A DNA stretch of 64,000 nucleotides from Annulohypoxylon bovei var. microspora. Lineage: Eukaryota; Ascomycota; Sordariomycetes; Xylariales; Hypoxylaceae. The DNA is taken from NCBI GenBank assembly GCA_022836615.1, contig MU405345.1:45034-109033 (forward strand). The letters run 5' to 3'. The translations under genes and the position numbers were made by a program. Shown here piece by piece: positions 22,506 through 33,171 of the stretch. The notes beneath the pieces are model-generated. The model was not told the origin of the DNA and searched no databases. It worked only from the letters and a program-made list of their open reading frames with translations. Positions within the stretch are counted from its first letter, which is position 1, and the number at the start of each line of letters is the position of its first letter.

Positions 22506-22897
22506 TCAACGGTTTCGGAAGTCAATCAGAGGTATCTTCCGGTTTGACCGCAAGTTATTTTCAACGGACAATTTCCTCCACAACGTTCGCCAATGATCCA
22601 CTTCGCTGGATCCCGGAGGCCATGCCGCGTCCTTTCTAACTTCTTTCCATTCGGCTTCCAAACGAATTGTTTTCTCTTCTTCTCCACTTTGCTTCTCATC
22701 TTTGACGATGCAAGACATGCATATCCCCGCTAATACACAATCTTGTATCTCTTCGTCCTGCTTGTCTACCGCCGCTTGATTAAGCAAGCCGAGAGGATAA
22801 TTTCAATCTTGCCGTTTTGCTTTGTCTCGCTCTAAGCGACTGAGCAGCTGAGCTAACAAACAGTCAAATAGCGGTCTATCACGGCCCATGCTGCCAT
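22506..22897 (-). CDS. possible small gene or gene relic
   Basis: A minus-strand frame from about 22787 to a TGA at 22506 has unusually protein-like composition for this desert: charged, Trp-rich, with no low complexity (EAEWKEVRKDAAWPPGSSEV, then DHWRTLWRKLSVENNLRSN). It has no ATG at its 5' end. A two-exon model works. ATG 22897 in good context gives 12 codons; a GTTTGT donor at 22861 and a CAG acceptor at 22758 follow, with CTTAAT about 20 nt upstream as branch site. Exon 2 is 22757-22506. The product would be 95 residues with phase kept. I do not recognise it. It may be a genuine small gene, an exon of a decayed gene, or chance. Confidence 0.28.
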
Positions 22898-25800
22898 AGC
22901 GGCATTCTAGAGCTTACATTGTCATTGTCTTAGAGGAACGGTTTGTGACGGCCGCAAACCGCAAAGCCGTAAGATGGCGTATGTACCAAATCCAGAAAAA
23001 GCAAATGCGACCAAGGGCTTCGCTACTCCTCCAATACCTAGACGAGGAGGTTGCTTTTTCCCGAAACGGTAGATGTCAAATAATTAAAAATCAAGAAAGG
23101 TACGAAATAGCGCTCCCTGTCACGAATTAGGAACGACTAGATCAAGAAGGCTTTGGCCTGGACTATACTCAGCCTTGCATCAGCCTATGGCGACATCGCT
23201 TTCTCAATAGAACCCTTGGAACCCGGCAAATTTGGACCTCTCAGAGATCGACATGTGGACGACCTACTGACTACTACGCACGCAAATGCTTCGGCTGATG
23301 CGTGTCTTACAGGACGTGACCCTGCCAGCTCAATCATCTAGCATTATCTACAGGTACCGTAACCCTCAACCACCAAAGATCGAAATAAAGGGACCATCGC
23401 ATATGCACAAATTCAATTTGGAGTTCCGGACTTGGTAATTAGGATGGCTTTATCGTACAGTCATCGCGCATTGGTATATATTGATCTGGTCCTCTAAAGT
23501 CTTACCTACGAAGCTTGCAATATACAACTGCCCTCTTGGGGAATCAGAAGAGTGACCGGTCAGTTGGTGACGAATCGCAGAAGAATTATTTCGCGCGCAA
23601 ACTAACGAGAAGAGCCGAAAATTACCTGGATATGCTCCTTTCGAGCCGGAAGTCGACGGGACGAGCCGACTATCCGGTCATATAAATCCGATGGCCCTGA
23701 AGATTGGATATGACACTGAGCCACTACCTACTAACTATTAATAATACAACCTGAGGCCGTCTATAATCTGACCTGCGCAAATAGCCCTGGAGCTCCGTCG
23801 TGATTTTTCAGTAATGCGGGCGTGCACACTCCTAACCAAGACCGGCAGCCACCCTGTCAGATGTCTAACTTGGCAGCCTAAGAACTGTACATAATAGACA
23901 TAATATGCGGCCCGTCCAGATGGATGGGTGTCTATTTCTCAGCCTAGAATCCTGCCCTGTCTTATCTGCGCCGTGTCATCAACCACGACGGGCGAGCCTG
24001 GAGCGCCGGGTGTGGTTGGTCGAGTGGTCATCTGCGCAGGAACCCGTCATCCCCATAGGCCCGGTCGATGCCAACATCCGTCCAAAGTATATGTGCAGTG
24101 TGGGGGTGGTCGATTCTATTGGGGGCTTTGGGAGTATGAATACAACACGTGTACTTCCATCCTACCTCCTTTTTGCTATCCTACTTTGCAAAAAGCCTAA
24201 CCTCGATCGACACCTATATCGATGGAAAGAGAGAATATCTAAGATAGTGACAAAATGCCACTTCTCTTTTTGTCAGTTGCTTGACATGATCCCTCCCTTG
24301 CCATCTCAGTAACCAACGGCTCGGTGTGATGTCTCTAGGCGTGGGGGGTAACATTGCTGCTTCAGCTAGGAAAGATAGTCAGTGCGGCTCTTTGATAGGG
24401 AAAACCGGAAGCAGGAAGGAACATCTTGCGCTTTTTATTACTACGTACAGACTTTTACCGAGGAAATACTCCTAGACTATTATAATAATCCGTACACGTA
24501 TAAGTCTCGAATTGGTTAGTATGATCCTTTAGGTCTTCGCGGGACGAGGGTCTTGTTAAGTCCGGACGTTCTTCCAGAGGTTCGGTAGAGATCCGTGTTA
24601 CCAACCATCAGGAAAGCCACATACGTATTATACACCACGTAGGTCATCCTACGTTTATGGGGTAGGATTTGAGCCATTTTCGTATCTATAGCTGTAATAT
24701 CTCACATTTCCAGCTTATTATATACTTACCTATACTTCAAGACTCGACTGCTTATACTATCTACCTTAGGTATGATAGATGCCAAAGGCGACATTGCTTA
24801 CTTGAGGCTAAAATCGGCTCAGCTACGCACCTAACCTTACAGGACATAATGTGGCTGAACAAGGGGTAGGATCTTCTATGACTTCTCAGTGGACGACTTG
24901 CCGAATGATGATTCATTGGGCGAATAATCGATCGTACGATGTAATACTAGTAGTCGGCCGTACAACACGTAGTATGGACTAGATAATATTATACCCCTTT
25001 TTATCATGAGAAGGAACAATCTATAGAAATATCTTCTACAGCCGCGGAAAGGCCGGAACATGATGACTGGGTTGGTTTACGCCAGAAACTACTTGTATAA
25101 CGCCATACACACTATACCTACCTAGTACACAACCCAAGTCATACTCGACAAATCACAAAAAGGAAGGATTCTAGATAGTTGTATTTGAGCCCCTAGCTTC
25201 ATGTAAGTCCGAGAACCTCTCGACGTCTCGACTACATACCTCTCTAGGTTGCCCTTCAGGAGAGGCTGACTATTTCCCCGTCCCAAGGAAGACGACCGAG
25301 GAAAAGATGCAACCGCACGTAATCTTCCCGTATCACCGAGTGCTGAGACAACCACCTGGGTGTCGAACCTTCTAGAGACAAGTATAACGAGGCAATTAGA
25401 AGTAATTTTCGAGCAAAGTAACTAGTTGTGTGACTTGTTGATGCACGAACGATATCCTACTCTGTCATTTAGGCAAATCCCCAAGAGAGAAACTAGTTCT
25501 CTTACTGTATTGTAAGCGAACTACTTGCCTACACACATCACTCATTATACCCACGATTCCACCATCATCAATATCAACTTCTGCAACTCTTCCAGGCATA
25601 CCTAAGTATGTAAAAGCAGTTGGGTTGATTGCTTCGCCCTCCTTCGGCGGACAAAAACCTAGAAGAGGCTGTATAAGGTCTCAAGCCCCCAACCCGAAAC
25701 CTTCCAACGTCGTTCATGTGTATGACGTGCAACTCGGCGTAGTAATTCTCTATAAACGCACCTAAACCCTTTAGAGTTGGATCCGCAGTCCAGCCGAAGA

Positions 25801-26848
25801 CTACAGGCGAAGACAGCCCGATCTTGCCGGTCTGGTTGCTCGCTACAGAACCGTGCCTAGATAGGTAGTTATTGAACATCACATGACATATTTAAGGACA
25901 TACAACCTCGATATGGATCATACTCTCGCGTACCAGACAGTATGATATCTGTTCTTCGATCTATCCTAACTCGCACCGAGCCCCTTAACCTAAATCATCA
26001 CCCAGACACCCTCAACAGATAGGCGCATCATTCTGGATTGGTATATGCTCAAGACGAAGCTCTCTATGCCAACCTCACCTCGTTGCTATAAATGCCGCAT
26101 AAACACTCCGAATTCGCTTCACTTCACTTCACTTCAACCCAGTCTCAACACTCACTACTCATATCGGTATCTTCAATCTCCTCTTCCCTATCTTCATCAT
26201 TCCCACACAGCTCTCTTTGCCTTTGATATACATTACACATTACGCACCCACGCACCCATGCACAGACAAATAAACACACGCACCCGCAACATACACGCAA
26301 ACAAACAAGCATCAATATTGATAATAGAATATACATCTTCTATATATCCCAGACCATCCGGGTCCGGACCCTACCAGACCACTGCAGACTGAACTAGGCC
26401 GTAATCGTAAGCAAAGCTTCCAAGTAAAAAAAAATAAGAATAAATAAATATAATGTCATCTTTAATCTGAGAGTTGCGTATCGTTCGAATCATCTCAATC
26501 CCTTTCGTTCGTCCCAACCCGTACGTTCGTTCGTGCGTGCGTTTGTTTGATGTTTTTTCTTCTTTCGTTTCGTTCCCGATCCAGGCCGTTGTTCGTCGTC
26601 GTAGCAGCAACAGACAGGTCAGGAATAGACAGAGAAGGCGTAGTTTCTTTCGCCCCATGCTTAGCCCCGGGTGAACCGACCGACCGACATCTACACTCGT
26701 GAGTAGTCTAGACTCCCTGGCTAGACATGTATATATAAGTCTCATTATCCCCTCCACACACAACTCTTTCTTTCTCTCGCCTTCTCTCATATAGATCATC
26801 TCCCCACACCCATCTATCTTCTACACCTTCGCCACCGCAGCAATAAGC
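22898..26848. other. gene-poor region, right part
   Basis: About 4 kb with no convincing gene. Frames at 23905-24312 (+) and 25574-25882 (-) are the longest, but neither has recognisable motifs. The last 450 bp (26400-26848) should be 3' UTR of the following minus-strand gene and contains CGTTCGTTCGTGCGTGCG-type simple repeat at about 26520-26545. Confidence 0.5.
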
Positions 26849-28862
26849 TCACCGCATCTCCTCGCCCTCCTTCTTCGTCCACGCGCCCTGCGCCCACCCG
26901 AGCCACGAAGCCCTCTTATTCGCCTCGCGCTCCTTCTCGGTATTCTCCTGGACAAGCCTGAGAGGGCGGGGTTTATTCCCCGTCATTGTAGTATTCTTCT
27001 CGCCGGCCCCGCTCCCGATCGTTCGCGGCGGGCTCTGGCTCGCGCTAGTTGTCGTACCTGTCGTCCCGTCTGCCGCCGAGTCGCCGCTGACGCTGCTCGT
27101 CTCGCTTCGCATTCCGGGGAAGTTGCCCGCGGACCCGTTGTGACCGGTGCTGCTCGAATGCCTCGGGCCTCCGAAGAACGTTTGCGAGTGTCGTGCCGAT
27201 GACGACGCCGTGCTTAGCGTCGGGGAGAGCGGGCCGTCGGGGCCCTTGTACATTGCATTAACAATACCCGCGGCGCCCGTCAACTGTTCGCTCATGGGAC
27301 GGCCGGGAATGCGTCTTGTGCTGTGAGACCGACCTAGCCCTGAGAGCGGGATGCTAGGCGCTGTGTCAGGGTTGTTGAGGACGGAGGGTAGCATGGCCAT
27401 CTGGGCCTGAAGCTGGTGCGAGGCGGACATGGTCATAGGCCTGGGTTTGGGACGTGGAGGGCCGTTGTTACCGGTGGCGATAGACTTAGCACGCTGGAGC
27501 AACGAGGCACCGACGCCCGGAGAGTCCGTCGGGGGCGGGGGTAGGTCCTTGTGGACGTTGGCACCGGGCTTGAAGTCGGAGGACTGGTCGAGGATGTGCT
27601 CGAACTCTTGGTGCTGAAGGAGCCGCTCGATGATCTTGTTAATATACAGCGTGAGGGCTTTGTTCTGGTCCTTCGCGGCGCGTAGTTCAGTTTCCAAGCG
27701 GCGCGTAGTTTCGTCCTCGTGTGCCTTGGGTGATTCATCTCCGTTGAGAGCGCCTAGTTCGTCGGCGAGGCTGGCCGCTGGCGTAGTTGGATTGTCACCG
27801 GCGTTGGATCGGCCTTCGAGAGCGTTCAGGGCGTCTTGGTTGGCGGCTACGTTCATATAACTGAAGTCACCCTTGCCGAAGTCGCCGTGGAGCGTCTTCT
27901 CCTGGAGTAGTAGCTGATACGACTCATTATCTTCCATCAGCCGGGCGTTAGCCATGCGTGCCTCCATGAGGAGTCGTTCGACTTCATGTAGTCGGCCGCC
28001 GCCCTGGTTCTCGGACTCGACGAGCTTGATCTGCGCCTCGGCGAGCTCGAGACGTAGTGACTCGATCAGCTTATCCTTCTGCAGTAAGAGCTTGGAATTA
28101 TTCCTAGAATCGCTACGTTGAACAGAAGACGGCGGGGCAAAGTTCCCGCTATCTACGCTGGGAGATGAATTGTTTGCTGTCATGATAGTGCTAAGTCAGC
28201 AATCCATTGCATTGCAGAGGTAGAGTGGTATAGTTCGGGTACTCACACTGCCTTGTTGGGCGGTACTCGTCCTCTGCGTTCCGCTGGTTGAGTGTCTCCT
28301 TTAGCCTATTGATAACGGCCTGCATCTCCTCTTCTCGGTTACCCATCTCCTCCTTTTCTTTGGTCATAGAGCTCCTCTCAGCCTCGTAAATAGTCTCCAT
28401 CTCGCGCATCTTTTTTGCTGTCTCCCTCTTCTCGTTTCGGAAGCTCTCGATCTGCTCCTCATTCTCGTGTAATCGATCCTCCAATTTGGCCTGTTCTTTA
28501 ATAGCATCATCAAGTCTAGTCTGTAGGACCTCTGTCTGTTTTCTATATTGCTCGGATGTGGCGTCAGACTTCTGTAACCGCTCCTTAAGGTCTTCGATTA
28601 GTGAGACGAGTTCAGCGCGTGCGTCAGCATTTCCATTTGTGCTAGAAATGCTTAATGACGAAGATGCCCTGTGAGTTGCGGCGGCCCGCGCTGACATTGG
28701 TGTTCCACCTCGAATGGATCGTGTCCTCTGTGGTGTGGTGGCATTTCCTATCCCATTTGTTGAAGATGTCGGTGTAGATGCTCGAGGTCGTCCGGGAGGT
28801 GCATTCTCATTTGAAGCTCGGCCCTGTGCCGCAGACAGCGGCCTCTTGGGAGCAGCGGACAT
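26849..28862 (-). CDS. coiled-coil protein, unassigned
   Basis: Two exons, 28862-28247 and 28176-26849, with a 70-nt intron (GTGAGT donor, CTGAC branch, ACAG acceptor, phase 1), give 647 residues. Residues ~1-75 are Ser/Thr/Pro-rich with KRP and RTRSIRGG. Residues ~80-200 form a strong coiled coil (LIEDLKERLQKSDATSEQYR, then a long Glu/Lys/Arg run). After the splice, a second coiled coil follows (LLLQKDKLIESLRLELAEAQ, then HEVERLLMEARMANARLMED), with a conserved-looking ESYQLLLQEKTLHGDF and a helix NKALTLYINKIIERLLQHQEF. The C-terminal third is a disordered Ser/Gly/Pro tail ending in a WLGWAQGAWTKKEGEE motif. It could be a cytoskeletal, septum or spindle-pole scaffold, but no family can be named. 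I considered the Uds1 septation family and did not find its expected pattern. Confidence 0.75.
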
Positions 28863-31196
28863 TTGTTATTTTTTGCTGATACACAGATAAAACAAATGTA
28901 TATACAGAATACTACTAAACGTAGTTATAGAAGTTACTGGGAAGAAGACTCTTGTCGATATAGTTGTCTCAATCCAAGGTGACAATTCGTAGATACGATA
29001 CGATAATGTGGGATGATATGATTAGGTAGGTACTTGGGTAGGTACTTGGTTGGGTATTTGGTTGTCTGTTGCTAGGTTGATCGGTAAAAAAAAAAGAATG
29101 GAATACTCGGAAGATAGGGTTGGCCGGTAGACGAGACTTCCTAATGAGACTGTTTTACTATTCTCCTCTGATGATTTTGATCCATCTATTGTTGTTATTG
29201 TTGTCTGAGTGGCTCTGCATTTGTGGTTCGTGGCGTCTAATGCACAATAATCCGCACTGGGAACTTGGAGAAGGTGAATTGTGGTGAATTGTAGCGACTT
29301 AGCGACTTAGACTGTTAGACAGCGTCACAGCGCTTGTAGATTTGTTGTAAATTTGTTCCGTTTCGTAATAGGGGATTGGTCTGACGCGCTAAAGCGGATT
29401 GGGCGCTTAACCTATTGGGAATATTCTTCTGCAACTCAGCATATAACTCAGCCACACGGAATCACCGTATTCGAGGGATTCGAGGGTGTGAAACCCTTAC
29501 TTTCCATAAATCAATCAATCTTGCAGATGTGCTAATATGTGCTTAAGATGTGCTTTAAAAAGATGTTCTCAGCTTACTCTGTCTGCTTGTTCAAAGTACC
29601 TAGGTACCTAGGTACCTATATTAGGTAGGTATGGAGGTTGTAGTTGGTTCGTTCGTAAGAATAAGGTACGCAGTTTTATCTTTAGGTGCCATGTGATAAT
29701 GGTAATGTTAATTGATGTGTTCAATGTTGACTTTCGAGAACGATTATCGAAGTTCCTTTTCTGATAATTCTTGACTCGTGTCTTTTTTATTCTCTCTTTC
29801 CCTTTTCTGACCCCTTTCCCGCTTATAAGTTTAATTAGCGTTTATGCGGTCCTGCGGTCCGTCTCCTGACAACCCCAACGCTCGGTGACTGAGAGCCCTG
29901 GAGATAACTGGATCCTTGTAGAACGTGTTTTATATCAGAAAGACGCGTCGCAATAATAAGAGACAGATCATGTATCTTCGGAACCCGGAGCCGGAACAAC
30001 ATACATAGTACGCCTTACCGTTGGTAATTATCCATGTTCGTTTATGTTCGTTGAATCTTTTCTTTGTGTTTGATAATTGAATCAGATAGTTAGACCAAAG
30101 AACAATCCCACATCCCACTTATGACACACACGTGATAGAAAGAGCATTTGAAGTTAAGCTTAACTTACACGTCATTGCTGGGTCACAGCTTTTACACACA
30201 TGTGCATTCCCTGCCGTGCAACTTCCATGTATCCGTTGCCTTTAGCTTCACATAGTGGAAGTCACTAAAACTTATTTGATGGATCTCAACATACGAAATG
30301 CTTGTAAACGATAAATTGACATGTTGGATACATAGCTGTATGTAGGTAACCTTGAAATACCTACCCAAACACACGTACTTCAATCTAATATCGACATGTT
30401 TGACTTGTGTGTTGCCAATAGATGATTGGTGTATATCAAACTTCTTTGTCTTGATAAAATGAAGTGGAATGACCTAGGACAATTGACGTCAAGTTTGTCT
30501 TATTACTACATACATACCTACTAGGTAGTGTAGGTATCGTTCAATGAAGTCAAGTTCTGAATACAGTTTCGAGCAGCATCACGTATTTTAACTTCTAGCA
30601 ACAACTAGCACTGTGTATTGAGCAGGAAGTCTAACTACACCAGTCTTCTTGTCTCGTAGACAATGGTCCTTTTTAACCAAATGATGGCTCTAGATCGCTT
30701 CTGTCATAGGATCATCTCAACATTCGATATAATATGCTTAGTATCAATACTAGGTAGCCATGTAGCTTTGATCGGTACTGGTTAGGGTATACATGTATTT
30801 CCAATGGGCTGGTAGAAATCGAGGGCTCCGATATCTAGGACCGATTAGAGCTAAGAGTCTACTACAGCTACGATGGCCCAGCACTTTAGACGCTAGCTAT
30901 TCGAGTAATAGCTATAACATAGGGTATACTTGATTCACAGATCACGTTCTCAGAAAAGAGGACTATTGGGTATCACTAGTATTCTTTCCGGGGTGTGCGA
31001 GGCTCGTCTTAATTGACACTCGGCATTGGTCTGACCAGCTACCTAGTATAGTAAAGTCGATGTAACTCGACGTGGAGCCCTAAAAAGGTGCTTCCAAATA
31101 TGCAGCAAATCCAGCCGGTCCTCGTTCACAATGACGAGTTATGATGACCTTTTCCCCAGCCAATAGACCCCAACGCCGTCCATGCCTTATTTACAT
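28863..31196. other. intergenic, 2.3 kb
   Basis: Between the coiled-coil gene start and the eL30 stop. No gene seen. It contains a tandem CTAGGTAC array at 29597-29617, part of the dispersed AGGTACCT palindromes, and AT-rich short frames without protein character. Confidence 0.55.
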
Positions 31197-31778
31197 CTAA
31201 GCCTGTTGGTCGCTAAGGATATCGGAGTCACCAGCGTCTAGGACGGCCATGGTGGAGCATCGGAAAAGTTTACCGCAAGCAGTGCCCAACTCGATCTATA
31301 TTCGGACGAAAAAGTAAGCCAACTGAATTACCCTCCAAAGCTTTGACAGCTTCTTCTCTGGGTAGGACTAATGGACAGGACAACCTGTCCATCAACCATA
31401 GAAAAAGAGAAAGAAAAGAATTCATAGAAGAAATTCATCTTCTATGTCAGGTAAAGGAGATATGATAGTGTACTTACGTTGGTGCCGGCGAAGTGGTGAA
31501 CCGGAGCCTTGGACAACATGGAGTAGTACTCTAGCTCGGACTTGCGGAGAGGAGGAGTGTTTCCGGAGATGATGACAAGCTTGGCCTTGCCAGATCGTAG
31601 GCTCTTCAGGGTAGACTTGTATCCGAGAGTGACTGAAAAATATGTCAGTAAATGCAAGCCTTTTTTTCATCCTTCTTTTTTTCGCAAGTAGATAAATCGT
31701 ACCTTTTCCGGACTTCATAACAAGCGCAAGACGCGAGTTGATGCTGTTGGCATCTTTCTTGTTCTTCTTGGGAGGCAT
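31197..31778 (-). CDS. rpl30: 60S ribosomal protein eL30
   Basis: Three exons (31778-31703, 31632-31478, 31295-31197) encode 109 residues, the normal eL30 length. Introns are 70 nt (GTACGA donor, TTTTTCAG acceptor) and 182 nt (GTAAGT donor, ATATAG acceptor), and all phases match. The protein reads SINSRLALVMKSGK, VTLGYKSTLKSLRSGKAKLV, SGNTPPLRKSELEYYSMLSK, HFAGTNIELGTACGKLFRCS and DAGDSDIL. That is the full eL30 fold, which binds kink-turn RNA. A C-terminal SDQQA tail follows the usual end. In yeast, L30 binds its own transcript and blocks splicing. Here the second intron carries two perfect 9-bp inverted repeats that could be structured RNA, but no kink-turn was demonstrated. It is divergent from uL16, 429 bp away. 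Confidence 0.95.
31371..31392. repeat. inverted repeat in eL30 intron 2 (hairpin A)
   Basis: Perfect 9-bp arms ATGGACAGG/CCTGTCCAT around a 4-base loop, inside the 182-nt second intron of eL30. In RNA it would form a stable GC-containing hairpin. Confidence 0.75.
31423..31446. repeat. inverted repeat in eL30 intron 2 (hairpin B)
   Basis: Perfect 9-bp arms CATAGAAGA/TCTTCTATG around a 6-base loop, about 30-55 nt downstream of the intron 2 donor in the transcript. Together with hairpin A it makes two stem-loops in one intron. Confidence 0.75.
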
Positions 31779-32207
31779 CTTAATTTGTGAGGTCTAATTG
31801 ACGTTTCGTGGAAGGTCTTGTGTTGTTGTCGGAAATGAGTGAAGATATCAAGAAGATGGATGTCAAGAAGTTGCAGGTTGAATATTAAGCTTTGCGAAAA
31901 GTCTGGTGGGGGTTCGTAATGGTCAAGGCTTGTGCTTGTACCGAAAATTTCCAGTGATCAGTGGTTTTAGCCCTAACCCCACTTTTTGATCAGGCGAAGA
32001 ACGAATAAATGAACCAATAAGGTACCCCGCCACAAACCCACTTAATCCGCTTATGTGACTCGCCTTGCTTTGAAATCAAAGTGAGGAATTTCACCGCAAA
32101 AGAGTGTCAAAGGAGTCTCGGACCTCTCGCTCCTAGCAGACAACATCTTCCCCCAAACAACAACTTTCCCTCAATTTACGACAACATCATCGACGAATTT
32201 ATTCAAG
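31779..32207. promoter_or_regulatory. divergent ribosomal protein promoter (eL30/uL16)
   Basis: 429 bp between the two start codons. Readable elements are TAGCCCTAACCCC at 31968-31980, which contains the CCCTAA telomere-type core bound by Tbf1-like factors and resembles the fission yeast HomolE box. CCAAT lies at 32014-32018, and TGTGACTC at 32054-32061 is a 7/8 match to the reverse complement of HomolD (CAGTCACA). The uL16 leader is pyrimidine-rich. Function of these sites is inferred from other fungi. Confidence 0.6.
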
Positions 32208-33171
32208 ATGGCGCGTCGTCCTGCGAGATGTTACCGATACTGCAAGAACAAGGTAAGCCTCATGAAGCATTTTAAAAATCCTCGATTTTTTTTTATCAGA
32301 TCCCACATTCGAGATTTGTCTACATGATCGCAAATTAATTGCGATTACGTCCCCTCCACTCGAATTGCAAATTATGATGAAATCACCCTGTCTACCTCTG
32401 CCTCTGCCTCTGCTACCACGAAGAACATATATTTTCCCTTCTTCTATTTTCTATCATATCTGTTAAAAATAAAATGCTAACATTAATCGTCAATAGCCGT
32501 ATCCTAAGTCGCGATTCAACCGTGGTGTCCCCGACCCCAAGATCCGCATCTTCGATCTTGGCCGAAAGCGTGCGACCGTCGATGACTTCCCTCTCTGCAT
32601 CCACCTCGTCTCCAACGAGTATGAACAGCTAAGCTCCGAGGCTCTCGAAGCCGCCCGCATTTGCGCCAACAAGTATCTGGTCAAGATGGCTGGAAAGGAA
32701 GGTTTCCACCTGCGTGTCCGCGCTCACCCTTACCACGTTGTCCGTATCAACAAGATGTTGTCTTGCGCTGGTGCCGATAGACTGCAGACTGGAATGCGTG
32801 GTGCTTGGGGCAAGCCCAACGGAACCGTTGCCCGTGTCAACATCGGTCAGATCATCCTGAGTGTCCGCACTCGTGATTCTAGTAAGTTTATTTGTGTCTA
32901 CAAGACCTGAAGATACCTGAATTAACCAAACTCTATAGACCGCGCCATCGCTCTTGAGGCTCTCCGACGATCCCAGTACAAGTTCCCTGGCCGACAAAAG
33001 ATCATCATCTCCAAGAACTGGGGCTTCACTCCTCTCCGCCGTGATGAGTACCTCGAGAAGAAGGCCGCTGGCCGTGTCAAGGTCGACGGTGCTTACGTCC
33101 AGTTCCTTTCCAACCACGGAAACCTCGAGTTAAACATGAAGCGTTTTCCCGACGCCTTCACTGAGGCTTAG
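32208..33171 (+). CDS. rpl10: 60S ribosomal protein uL16 (L10)
   Basis: Three exons (32208-32252, 32497-32881, 32939-33171) encode 220 residues, against 221 in yeast Rpl10. Intron 1 is 244 nt after 15 codons (GTAAGC donor, GCTAACA branch); intron 2 is 57 nt (GTAAGT donor). The protein starts MARRPARCYRYCKNK and runs through PYPKSRFNRGVPDPKIRIFD, KMAGKEGFHLRVRAHPYHVV, LSCAGADRLQTGMRGAWGKP and KIIISKNWGFTPL, all diagnostic of uL16. uL16 completes the peptidyl transferase centre region and is loaded late in 60S maturation. Intron 1 contains a 7-bp hairpin (ATCGCAA/TTGCGAT, 32327-32345), an ATGATGA at 32374-32380 and a CT-rich run. No partner D box (CTGA) follows, so a C/D snoRNA is not called. 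Confidence 0.97.

Noticed and set aside
23905..24312. 135-residue frame in the gene desert
   Set aside because: No motif, no splice partners, composition like chance translation.
26849..28862. Assignment of the coiled-coil gene to the Uds1 septation family
   Set aside because: Coiled-coil resemblance is too generic and the expected conserved block was not found.
32253..32496. C/D snoRNA in uL16 intron 1
   Set aside because: ATGATGA at 32374-32380 fits a C box, but there is no CTGA D box downstream and no terminal stem.
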